Origin: Chloroflexota bacterium
GTDB lineage: Bacteria > Chloroflexota > Anaerolineae > Anaerolineales > Villigracilaceae
Length of the DNA: 7,002 nt
NCBI GenBank assembly: GCA_021823555.1
Contig: JAKANW010000150.1
Location: forward strand, 1-7,002
Direction: 5' to 3'
Below the pieces are notes generated by a model. It did no database searches. It saw only the letters and a list, made by a program, of their open reading frames with translations, and was not told the DNA's origin. Both the position numbers and the translations under genes were made by a program. The first letter of the stretch is position 1. Every line of letters starts with the position of its first letter. This document shows, piece by piece, positions 1 to 6,160 of this stretch.

Positions 1-1
1 T

Positions 2-994
2 TTTCAAGTGCCAGGAGATTGCTTCGTCGGGCAATGCGCCCTCCTCGCAACGACATACGGGAAGTTATTTATCTATGGACCCTTAGTGGCGAGCAGGGGC
101 ATGGTCATGGCGGCGATATTAAGCCACTATTATCCCACAGCCCATCACATCACGCAAACGGCCCAGGCGATTGGAAGCGAGAGCGACTTCACCAGGCGCG
201 TGAATCATACCGGCCCGAATGATGAGATCGGCCAGTTAGCCAATACATTCAACTCGATGTTGACCCGTTTGCAGGACGCCTACCAGCGCGTGAGCCGCGC
301 CTTGAAAATGCAACGCGACTTCGTGGCCGATGTCTCTCATGAACTGCGCACTCCGCTCACCACGATACGCGGCAACCTGGCATTGCTGCATCGCGATCCG
401 CCCCTGCCCGCCGAGGAACGTGAGGACGTGCTCACGGATCTGGAGGAAGAAAGTGATCGTCTGGTTTGGCTGGTCAATAACTTGTTGATCCTCGCGCGCG
501 CGGATGCCGGCCAGAGCCTGACGCAGGAGGTCATTTCCATCCGCCCTATGATCGAGGAAGTTGGCCGCCAGGCGCAACAGTTGGACCGTCAGCGCGAGAT
601 CGTTGAAGAGGTACAGGATATAAGCGTTTTGGGCGACCGGGACGCGCTCAAACAAATCCTTTTGATCCTGCTGGATAACGCCATCAAATACACCACCGAG
701 AAAATCGCCATCACCGCGCAAGCAGACGGGGCGCAGGCTTTAATTTCCGTGCGCGATGAAGGCGCAGGCATTCCGCCCGATATGTTGGAGCATATCTTCG
801 ACCGGTTCTATCGCGGCGATGTCGACCTTGATGTTCAGGGATTTGGGCTTGGCCTGCCAATTGCGAAAGCATTGATCGGAGGGCAGGGCGGCGTGATCTC
901 GGTGGAAAGCCAGGATGAACAGGGCACGACGGTGAAAATACGATTGCCATTGGCGACAAAAGATCAAAAACGAATCTCCGACCCCTTTTCATAG
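2..994 (+). CDS. Sensor histidine kinase, 5'-truncated by the window edge
   Basis: C-terminal part of a membrane-bound two-component sensor kinase. The reading frame is open to the left edge, so the true start probably lies outside; the first in-window candidate is GTG at 8. Numbering from that codon, a hydrophobic stretch at about 20-38 is probably the last membrane helix. A HAMP domain follows at about 45-95 (note NDEIGQLANTFNSML). The DHp H-box VSHELRTPL carries the phospho-acceptor His111. The HATPase_c domain has an N-box (LLDNAIKYT), G1 (DEGAGIPP), F-box (IFDRFYRGD) and G2 (GFGLGLPIAKAL). All catalytic motifs are intact, so the kinase core should be functional. The partner response regulator is presumably off the left edge. 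The segment before HAMP is unusual: the helix contains an Arg and the residues before it match no familiar sensor, so an indel or low-quality sequence near the edge is possible. The stop TAG overlaps the convergent VKOR gene by 6 bp. Confidence 0.93.
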   Translation, partial: FQVPGDCFVGQCALLATTYGKLFIYGPLVASRGMVMAAILSHYYPTAHHITQTAQAIGSESDFTRRVNHTGPNDEIGQLANTFNSMLTRLQDAYQRVSRALKMQRDFVADVSHELRTPLTTIRGNLALLHRDPPLPAEEREDVLTDLEEESDRLVWLVNNLLILARADAGQSLTQEVISIRPMIEEVGRQAQQLDRQREIVEEVQDISVLGDRDALKQILLILLDNAIKYTTEKIAITAQADGAQALISVRDEGAGIPPDMLEHIFDRFYRGDVDLDVQGFGLGLPIAKALIGGQGGVISVESQDEQGTTVKIRLPLATKDQKRISDPFS

Positions 995-2062
995 CCTGAG
1001 GGATTTAGCAACCCTAGTTGACGTATTTGCTCGTTTATCCATTGGAAGCGACAGCCAGAATAAAGCCGCCATGACAATGGAAGACGTGAGACACCATGCA
1101 CAGGTTGCCCCGATCACAAATGGCTCAAGGAACGTCAAATAGATCGAGAACAATATTCCAAATGTTGTCATCCCCCGGATGGAAAGATTGGCCAGGCGCG
1201 CGAGGCGATGCTCGGAAAGTCTCCCAAGCAGCCATGCCGCCAAAATCATCGTGTATCCCACCGCGCCTAATAATCCGATGGGTAAAACGCCGAAAAGGCG
1301 CGCATACTCACTTTGCTGTACGGCATTGCAATCACCAATCGGGCCGCAAACCGCCTCCACCTGAGCGACTTCGACGTGGGACAGGTAGCCTGCAATCCCC
1401 AACCCAATGGTGCACAGGAGTGGGGTCAGCCAATTCCAGCGGGTATTGGATGGCGACATGGGCTTGCGCCGCAGGTAAATAGCCGCGTTGCCGATCATGG
1501 TGACCATGCCTGCCAGGACAATGACAGCCAGTGAGTTGCCCAGAGGGTCATGGCTGAAATTCGTCTTCCACGAAGCTGTAGTTGTGTTTGGGGTTGACGT
1601 CATCGGGACCCCGGCGGGAACGGTAGCCTCGGGCGTTGGAGAAGCCGACATCGAAACGACCAAACCAGGGATGGGGGGCCAGTCTACACCTCCCTGGGAC
1701 AGATATGCTTCGATCAATCCTGGGAATCGATCAGGAATTTCCCTAGAGCCTATGAGGACCTGGTTGCCCACGATCAACAAAGGAACCCCCGCCTGTTCAA
1801 TGTTGTAATAGGCGAGGGCCGATAGAAAGAGTGTCTGCCCATCCGGGGATGAAATATCCACGCCAACCATCTGCAACTGGTTTCCATGACGGTCAAACAG
1901 GGGCGGCAAGACCTCCGTCATCACGTAATGACAATGCCCACAAGTGGGTGAATAGAAAAGCACAGCGCACACCACTGGCGAATTGGATCGTGCCTGAGCG
2001 TCGGAGATCGGAAAAACGAGCAAACTAACAAGAAAGATGGTGATGACGAGACGTTGTTTCAC
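989..2062 (-). CDS. Secreted thioredoxin-like domain fused to vitamin K epoxide reductase (VKOR)
   Basis: Probable disulfide-bond-forming enzyme, 357 aa. Residues 1-22 form a hydrophobic signal or anchor. Residues 30-130 form a thioredoxin-like domain with active site CGHC (C41, C44) and a likely cis-Pro in GVP (P94). A Pro/Thr/Ser-rich linker spans about 137-165. From 175 on there are about five membrane helices of the VKOR family. All four VKOR cysteines are present: the loop pair C239/C245 (CGPIGDC) and the quinone-proximal pair CAWC (C321, C324). In this family VKOR passes electrons from a thioredoxin-like partner to quinone; here the partner is covalently attached. The Trx domain precedes VKOR, whereas the well-studied cyanobacterial fusion has VKOR first. 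The start is GTG (2062), supported by GGAG five bases upstream. It lies 17 nt behind the DUF364 gene, so is probably its operon mate. It likely acts on exported Cys proteins in the extracytoplasmic space. Confidence 0.9.
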   Translation of the reverse strand: MKQRLVITIFLVSLLVFPISDAQARSNSPVVCAVLFYSPTCGHCHYVMTEVLPPLFDRHGNQLQMVGVDISSPDGQTLFLSALAYYNIEQAGVPLLIVGNQVLIGSREIPDRFPGLIEAYLSQGGVDWPPIPGLVVSMSASPTPEATVPAGVPMTSTPNTTTASWKTNFSHDPLGNSLAVIVLAGMVTMIGNAAIYLRRKPMSPSNTRWNWLTPLLCTIGLGIAGYLSHVEVAQVEAVCGPIGDCNAVQQSEYARLFGVLPIGLLGAVGYTMILAAWLLGRLSEHRLARLANLSIRGMTTFGILFSIYLTFLEPFVIGATCAWCLTSSIVMAALFWLSLPMDKRANTSTRVAKSLRL

Positions 2063-2079
2063 ATGTGCTCCACTGATTG

Positions 2080-2817
2080 CTACAGATCACCTTGGCTTTC
2101 ATGCACAAAAGTAAGCAACTTCACACCCTCCACCTGACGGAAGGATGCTCCCTGTCCAACCGTACGCAAAACTGCCGCATCGTCTGTCACGCGCGTACCG
2201 GAGATGATGTCCACTCCATAGTCAAACAAGACTGGTGAGAGCGGCGTGCTCGGCCCAAGCACCATCACGGTTGCCTGTGGACGACAAAGCGCCAGCAGGC
2301 CCTCCAGTGTGTGATTCACGAACGCGCTGCCGGTAATGGCAACCACGTCCGCCTGGGGCAGCAGGTCAACCGCGGCCTCCGCTGAATATTCATCCTCCAG
2401 TGGATGCTGTTCGATGACCCAAAGCTGCCCGACCGATTGACGTAATTGTTGGATAAATGGGAAGTGCCCGATCAGCGCCACGTTCTTTCCCCGCCCGCGG
2501 CTGGCCAGCACTTTGGACGCGTTGACCTCCACTGCAAGCGTTTCGTCCACCTCCAACATGGAATTGATCGCGGCCACACCGATACTGGCCTCCATCAGTT
2601 CTGTTGAGCGAGCCAATCCTGCCAGTTCGCGCCCGCTTTTCTCGTGCAGGCGACCAGCGTCGCGTACCTGCGCGCTACCATGCGGATGGTCGGACGTCAG
2701 TGTAGCTGCCATCCCGCAATGACGGCTGCAAACCACCGTCCAATACGCGCCGACCAGCACCGAGCGCACGGGAATATCCTCGGGCAGGCTAGACAAGAGC
2801 CTGTCAAGGAGGCTCAT
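2080..2817 (-). CDS. DUF4213/DUF364 family protein (putative heavy-metal chelation)
   Basis: A 245-aa soluble protein recognised by its overall pattern as the DUF4213 N-terminal domain (about 1-85, with C30 and C34 in VVCSRHCGMA) followed by the Rossmann-like DUF364 domain (about 100-240). Visible DUF364 landmarks are VALIGHFPFI (113-122), DVVAITGSAFVNHTLEGLL (157-175), VMVLGPSTPLSP (184-195), VDIISGTRV (202-210) and the terminal GASFRQVEGVKLLTF (223-237). The family is annotated as a putative metal-chelating protein because of structure and genomic context; no biochemical reaction is established that I know of. Its ATG overlaps the ArsR stop as ATGA (2814-2817), the classic sign of translational coupling, so it is probably controlled together with that repressor. 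A role in metal or cofactor handling is inference. Confidence 0.85.
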   Translation of the reverse strand: MSLLDRLLSSLPEDIPVRSVLVGAYWTVVCSRHCGMAATLTSDHPHGSAQVRDAGRLHEKSGRELAGLARSTELMEASIGVAAINSMLEVDETLAVEVNASKVLASRGRGKNVALIGHFPFIQQLRQSVGQLWVIEQHPLEDEYSAEAAVDLLPQADVVAITGSAFVNHTLEGLLALCRPQATVMVLGPSTPLSPVLFDYGVDIISGTRVTDDAAVLRTVGQGASFRQVEGVKLLTFVHESQGDL

Positions 2818-3140
2818 GGTTCACTCAATTCCATCAATTTGGATCGCTCAGTGATCTGCTCGATCAACACCTCGCGCATCAAATCGCACACTTCCATGAT
2901 CTTTGGGTTGGCAACTTGATTGAGGATATTGGTCCTCTCCCGCCGGGTAACAACGATGCCGGCATTTCGCAGGATTGCCAAATGCCGGGAGATCGTGACT
3001 TGATGTTGCTGTGTGGCAGAGGCAATATCGTTAATACTCATCGGCCTATTGCGTAACAGGTGCATGATTTCCATCCGCAGAGGATTCCCCATCGCACGGC
3101 ACAACTCGGCCTGGATTTCAAAGATTTTTTGCTGACCCAT
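2814..3140 (-). CDS. ArsR/SmtB-family winged-helix transcriptional regulator
   Basis: A 108-aa dimeric winged-helix repressor. Residues 11-30 (ELCRAMGNPLRMEIMHLL) are the characteristic ArsR N-terminal helix. Residues 36-60 (INDIASATQQHQVTISRHL and following) hold the helix-turn-helix, and RNAGIVVTRRERTN is the wing. Residues 78-100 form the C-terminal dimer helix. Only two cysteines are present, C14 in helix 1 and C85 in the last helix. The CxC of the SmtB/ArsR alpha-3 metal site is absent. A dithiol (redox, sulfide or metal) sensing site formed by C14 and C85 across the dimer is possible but unproven. The ATG is supported by GAGG six bases upstream. The start lies inside the 3' end of the radical SAM gene and the stop is coupled to the DUF364 gene, so the repressor sits mid-operon and may control this unit. 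Confidence 0.9.
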   Translation of the reverse strand: MGQQKIFEIQAELCRAMGNPLRMEIMHLLRNRPMSINDIASATQQHQVTISRHLAILRNAGIVVTRRERTNILNQVANPKIMEVCDLMREVLIEQITERSKLMELSEP

Positions 3141-4155
3141 GGAACACCTCGCCTATTTTAGAATCTCGGTGGCTTGAAGGAATTGTCCGCTGGCTGTGCG
3201 CATCATCGGGATATATGGAAGGCGATGCGCTCCAAAAACAGACTCCATTACGCTCCACAACCTGCGCCTTGCCGCTGGCCTTCAGATCCGCCAACGCGAG
3301 ACGTACCTGTCCAGGCGACCAACGCTCCAGCGCCCGCTCCAACTCCTCCAGCCGCATCGGGTGGCGGGTGATGATGCTAACTACCGCGTCCACTACATCA
3401 TCATATCCGCTCAAGTCAAAACCACCTTCAGCGGCATGAACCACCTCTGCGATATCCCCAAAAATGGACAAGGCCCGCGTCAATCCTTCCTCGCCTGTCG
3501 GTTGTGCCCAGGTCTCACATGGAGGGCGTGTCGGCAGGTTGATGTGCACCGCGTCCGGGCGGACCCGCCGTAAAATCTTCGCGATGTCTTCGAGCGCTTG
3601 CAAAGAGTCATTCAGCCCTCTCACCAGCATCACCTCCACCCACAACCCGCCCCGATATTCGTCGCGAAAGGCAACCAACCCATCCACCAAACGGTCGAAC
3701 GTCACGTCCGGATGAGGGCGGTTGATCTGGCGATACAAATCAGCGGCGCCAGCATCCAGCGTCGGCAGGATGGCATCCGCCGCCATTAGTTCCGCGCGGA
3801 CCTCGGGCAGGTATAGCAGCGAACCATTGGTAATGACCGCCACCGGGAGCGTGGTCATCGCTTTGACGCGGCGGATCATCCCTCCCAGACGTCTATGCAA
3901 AGTTGGCTCGCCGGAGCCGACGAACGTCACCCAGTCAATTTCGCCGCTCGCACGGGACCTCAAGGCCTGATCCACTTCGAGGAGAATTTCCTCCGCTGGG
4001 ACGTATTCACGCCGTTCATTGGTCAGCGGCACAGTCCGTCCCAACTGGCAATAGACGCAATTCCAGTTGCAGGTCTTGAGCGGCAGCGGGTCAATCCCCA
4101 AGGATTGGCCCAGTCTGCGTGAGGGGACAGGCCCAAAAACGTGGTTCATGGTCAT
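3118..4155 (-). CDS. Radical SAM protein, COG0731-like, with C-terminal winged-helix-like tail
   Basis: A 345-aa radical SAM enzyme. The cluster-binding motif is C29-x3-C33-x2-C36 (CNWNCVYCQLG), preceded by the family-typical FGPVPSRRLGQSLGIDPLP (7-25). The SAM-binding region includes FVGSGEPTLH (78-87), and VITNGSLL (107-114) is a further core strand. Residues about 255-310 look like a small winged-helix domain (MRLEELERALERWS and GQVRLALADLKASG). The family is labelled 'Fe-S oxidoreductase, wybutosine-like', but bacterial members have no assigned reaction. Beside a NifX-like gene and DUF364, a job in metallocofactor assembly is plausible. The start is uncertain: ATG at 4155 or 4149, neither with a well-spaced Shine-Dalgarno; an AGAGG sits in a hairpin loop just upstream. 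The last ~35 residues read like non-family sequence and overlap ArsR by 23 bp; see the finding on a possible slip at the T5 run. Confidence 0.88.
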   Translation of the reverse strand: MTMNHVFGPVPSRRLGQSLGIDPLPLKTCNWNCVYCQLGRTVPLTNERREYVPAEEILLEVDQALRSRASGEIDWVTFVGSGEPTLHRRLGGMIRRVKAMTTLPVAVITNGSLLYLPEVRAELMAADAILPTLDAGAADLYRQINRPHPDVTFDRLVDGLVAFRDEYRGGLWVEVMLVRGLNDSLQALEDIAKILRRVRPDAVHINLPTRPPCETWAQPTGEEGLTRALSIFGDIAEVVHAAEGGFDLSGYDDVVDAVVSIITRHPMRLEELERALERWSPGQVRLALADLKASGKAQVVERNGVCFWSASPSIYPDDAHSQRTIPSSHRDSKIGEVFHGSAKNL

Positions 4156-4158
4156 CCA

Positions 4159-4186
4159 TCGGGCAAACGCCTCTGGGTTTGCCCGA
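4159..4186 (-). promoter_or_regulatory. Perfect 10-bp hairpin just upstream of the radical SAM start
   Basis: TCGGGCAAAC (4159-4168) and GTTTGCCCGA (4177-4186) are exact reverse complements with an 8-base loop. The element fills most of the 33-nt gap between the STAS-like stop and the radical SAM ATG, ending three bases before it. On the - strand the loop carries AGAGG, the only Shine-Dalgarno-like stretch nearby. No U-tract follows, so it is not a standard intrinsic terminator. It may modulate translation, stabilise an mRNA end, or be an operator. Confidence 0.6.
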
Positions 4187-4188
4187 AT

Positions 4189-4512
4189 TCACTGGTTATG
4201 CAACCAGTTCAATGCTTCCGCCTCCGTCTTGAAATAACGAACTTCGTGGGCATAGTAACTCTCTGGGATTTCCAGGATGGACGGGTCTATGTCCGCGCCA
4301 AAGATGGCGGTAACGGGCATCATCGGGCGGAATTATTGAATATGGCAGGAACATTCTTCTCCCGTAGTCCCCGTCAGGTCCGCCAGCAGTTTGCCGCGAT
4401 AATTGTTCAAGAAGCTGGCCAGGGATTGCACGTCGCTGGGTTCGAACGGGGCAGTATGCCTGCAGCGCATAACACCTTTCCCAACCGGTGTAATGGTAAA
4501 TGCGGCGCTCAT
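4189..4512 (-). pseudogene. SpoIIAA/STAS-like small protein gene interrupted by one in-frame TAA
   Basis: Starting at ATG 4512, behind a strong AAGGAGG (5-nt spacing), the frame reads MSAAFTITPVGKGVMRCRHT, continues through residues 21-59 including KLLADLTGTTGEEC, and meets TAA at codon 60 (4333-4335). The same frame then resumes coherently as FRPMMPVTAIFGADIDPSIL and ends ALNWLHNQ before TGA (4189-4191). Whole length would be 107 codons including the stop. The pattern (beta-strand start, central LLxDLTG, a middle helix, and terminal AEALNWL) resembles SpoIIAA-like/STAS small proteins. No indel is needed: one base change would restore it. Options are a recent nonsense mutation, sequencing error, readthrough, or two polypeptides, since ATG codons 64-65 could reinitiate, though without an SD. 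TAA is the normal stop of two genes in this window, so code reassignment is unlikely. The function is unknown; if intact it would be cytoplasmic. Confidence 0.72.
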
Positions 4513-4635
4513 TACAGCCTCCTTTCCAAACGTGAGATGGTATTGAATCCTGCACGGCCAGGTCTTCGATGAAACAAGAATAGTTGAGGCGGGGCTACTC
4601 GATCAAACCTTCAAATCAAAATCCATATTTGATAA

Positions 4636-4869
4636 TCACTCACGCACCATTTTAGTCCCGCAATCAGGACAAGTCATATCTATGCAGCGCTGCCCGGCCA
4701 CGTGGGGGACTCTCTTACCACATTTGGGACAAACACAATTCCCGCCGGGACCGGAAGCTGGCTTGTTGCCGCCGCCCCTGCCTCGCCCCTGTCCCTGGCC
4801 TGCGCCGCCCTGCCCCCGACCTCTGCCCTGTCCGCGATCAGAACGATTGCGAAACAATGGAGATGACAT
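4636..4869 (-). CDS. GRG-rich small protein with C-terminal Cys-rich zinc-ribbon-like domain
   Basis: A 77-aa protein starting at ATG 4869, preferred over an upstream ATG at 4923 because AAGGA lies eight bases before it and 4923 would run into the NifX-like gene. Residues 10-37 are a low-complexity run of G, R and Q (repeated GQGRGRG). The C-terminus carries C45, C47, C50, H56, C62, C67 and C70 in the form CxCPxCGxxxxHxxGxxC followed by CPDCGTKMVRE. Two CPxCG knuckles point to a zinc-ribbon or rubredoxin-like metal site. Similar small proteins are, from memory, commonly encoded next to orphan NifX/NifB-type genes, as here (16-nt gap). The function is unknown; binding a metal or cofactor, or binding nucleic acid through the RG-rich region, are both possible. 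Confidence 0.85.
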   Translation of the reverse strand: MSSPLFRNRSDRGQGRGRGQGGAGQGQGRGRGGGNKPASGPGGNCVCPKCGKRVPHVAGQRCIDMTCPDCGTKMVRE

Positions 4870-4885
4870 TTCACATTCCTTTCTG

Positions 4886-5287
4886 TCAATGTAATTTTTC
4901 AACATGGTCAACGATCTGCCCATTGACGTAAGCCGTTACAGCTTCGTCAATGTCGGCTATATCAGTGACCACCGGGTGGATATTTCGAGCTTTCATGTTT
5001 TCATAAGCACCTATGCCCATCCCGCGACACAATACTGCCTTGCAATCTACGATTGCTTCTGCCATGCGGCCATGTCGGTTATCTGCAACAGGTCCATAAC
5101 CGTGCCTCTCACCAGCATTCTCGTGGGGTTTATGGCCTTCCTCTTGGAATTGGGCATGACCCAGTTTGTCGCGCATCTCGTGATGGATGATCTTGCCATC
5201 CTCGACTGTGACCACCGTGTAATAGGGTGCGCGGCCAAAGTGCTGGCTGATGGTCTTGCCATCGTCTGTGACTACTGCGATTTTCAT
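4886..5287 (-). CDS. NifX/NafY-like dinitrogenase iron-molybdenum cofactor domain protein
   Basis: A 133-aa single-domain protein of the NifB/NifX C-terminal family (PF02579). It opens with MKIAVVTDDGKTISQHFGRA and closes with GRMAEAIVDCKAVLCRGMGI, GAYENMKARNIHPVVTDIAD and IDEAVTAYVNGQIVDH, the standard RNase H-like fold landmarks. In nitrogen fixers such proteins bind or shuttle FeMo-co precursors; orphan copies in non-fixers have poorly defined metal-cluster roles. Between the two halves is a His-rich insert (about 44-73 with H44, H52, H55, H62, H72), and C82/C87 precede the glycine loop; both could bind metal. The start is ATG 5287, chosen because it gives the canonical N-terminus and GGAG lies nine bases upstream; the ATG at 5302 lacks an SD. 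It is 27 nt behind the two-TM gene and 16 nt ahead of the zinc-ribbon gene. Confidence 0.92.
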   Translation of the reverse strand: MKIAVVTDDGKTISQHFGRAPYYTVVTVEDGKIIHHEMRDKLGHAQFQEEGHKPHENAGERHGYGPVADNRHGRMAEAIVDCKAVLCRGMGIGAYENMKARNIHPVVTDIADIDEAVTAYVNGQIVDHVEKLH

Positions 5288-5314
5288 AACGAAGTTCTCC
5301 ATTGAAGTGAATTG

Positions 5315-5521
5315 CTAAACTTGGCGGGTCCTACGGCCAAAATAGATTATCAATGCCAAGGCGATGACCAAGGCCGGCGTGAAGGCTTCCATCGAAATGA
5401 TCCAGCAGCCGTTGTTCTGCCCGCCATAGCATGGGGCGGCAATGGCAAGCAATGTGACCATAGGCAATTCACATGCCAGCGCAATGAGGGAACATAAAAC
5501 TAACACTTTTCTTCCGTCCAC
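5315..5521 (-). CDS. Small two-TM membrane protein with exported Cys pair
   Basis: A 68-aa hypothetical membrane protein. The start is GTG 5521, set by an AGGAGGAGG six bases upstream; an ATG at 5593 in the same frame lies inside the cytochrome gene and lacks this signal. TM1 is about residues 5-29 and TM2 about 48-61. Basic residues at both ends (DGRK at the start, GRRTRQV at the end) favour an in-in topology, placing the short loop APCYGGQNNGCW outside. That loop carries C31 and C39, able to form a disulfide, while C10 and C17 lie in TM1. It sits 31 nt behind the triheme cytochrome gene and may be its membrane partner or a substrate of the Trx-VKOR enzyme encoded downstream; both ideas are inference. 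I recognise no family. Confidence 0.75.
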   Translation of the reverse strand: MDGRKVLVLCSLIALACELPMVTLLAIAAPCYGGQNNGCWIISMEAFTPALVIALALIIYFGRRTRQV

Positions 5522-5552
5522 CGCGCGCCTCCTCCTTGATGGGAAACAAGCC

Positions 5553-6131
5553 TTAATGTGCCACCGGGTGCTTTGCCAGCCAGCCCAGGCCAAGGAAAAA
5601 GATAGCCAGAACCAATAGCCCGCTGCTGATAATCACGAGAGGTGATTGAGGCTGCGGGGGAGGAGTGCTCACCAGGTTGGACGGCATGACGATGCTTCCA
5701 GAGGGTGGCTCGCCGGACACATTGCCGGCGGCGACGGCTGTGGGTGTCGCGCAGCTGCCAGGTGTGACGCCCAGGGTGAGAGCAAAACGCTCCGCCCGCG
5801 TCTCGTAATCGAGGTGGCAGGCATGACAGTCAGTATAGATATCCTCGAGGGGGTAAGCTGTCATATTCTGGTGGGCCAAATCCTTGTCCATCATGTTGCT
5901 GTTGCCTCCGTGGCAATATATGCAGATATCTTTGCTTGCATGAATAATATGCCATTCGCCTTTGTCAGCCACAGGCGCTTGCACTTCATGGCAGGTCATG
6001 CACGAGGAGGCTGGTGTCTCGGGGCCGCCGCATTGGGCTAATGCCGGGGATGGCAGCCAGAGGGTAAACAGACTGACGGCAAGCAGGATCGTTCCAGTTA
6101 CAGCGATAGTCAAGGATCGTTTGGAAGACAT
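5553..6131 (-). CDS. Triheme cytochrome c-type protein, secreted and C-terminally membrane-anchored
   Basis: A 192-aa exported electron carrier. Residues 1-32 form a Sec signal peptide (hydrophobic core about 8-27, cleavage after PALA). Three haem-attachment motifs follow: CMTCH (44-48), CIYCH (70-74) and CHACH (102-106). H61, H64 and H87 between them are candidate distal ligands, so the haems may be bis-His as in cytochrome c3/NapC-like proteins. A Pro/Ser/Thr-rich linker (about 128-164) leads to a C-terminal TM helix (about 165-186), holding the haem domain outside the membrane. Extra cysteines C34 and C127 are outside haem motifs. A strong AAGGAGG lies six bases before the ATG. The gene follows the XRE/cupin regulator by 29 nt, so it is probably the first structural gene of the operon. 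Cytochrome c maturation genes must be elsewhere. The electron partner is unknown. Confidence 0.88.
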   Translation of the reverse strand: MSSKRSLTIAVTGTILLAVSLFTLWLPSPALAQCGGPETPASSCMTCHEVQAPVADKGEWHIIHASKDICIYCHGGNSNMMDKDLAHQNMTAYPLEDIYTDCHACHLDYETRAERFALTLGVTPGSCATPTAVAAGNVSGEPPSGSIVMPSNLVSTPPPQPQSPLVIISSGLLVLAIFFLGLGWLAKHPVAH

Positions 6132-6160
6132 GGCAGGCCTCCTTTCAAAAAGGGCTATCC

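Noticed and set aside
4333..4335. Reassignment of TAA to an amino acid in this organism
   Set aside because: TAA ends the XRE/cupin gene (6161-6163) and the cytochrome gene (5553-5555), and TGA and TAG also end real genes here, so the standard code fits.
4141..4572. Long + strand frame (143 aa) and - strand frame 4196-4555 (119 aa) over the STAS-like gene
   Set aside because: Neither has a recognisable family pattern or a convincing SD. The third reading, with strong AAGGAGG and coherent protein-like sequence across one TAA, explains the region better.
4513..4635. Promoter or terminator in the 123-nt gap between the zinc-ribbon and STAS-like genes
   Set aside because: I found no -35/-10 pair near consensus and no hairpin with a U-tract, only the AAGGAGG of the downstream gene. 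It may still be a unit boundary.
4870..4923. Longer zinc-ribbon protein starting at ATG 4923
   Set aside because: That start would overlap the NifX-like gene by 38 bases and add 18 atypical residues; the ATG at 4869 has its own SD and gives the familiar form.
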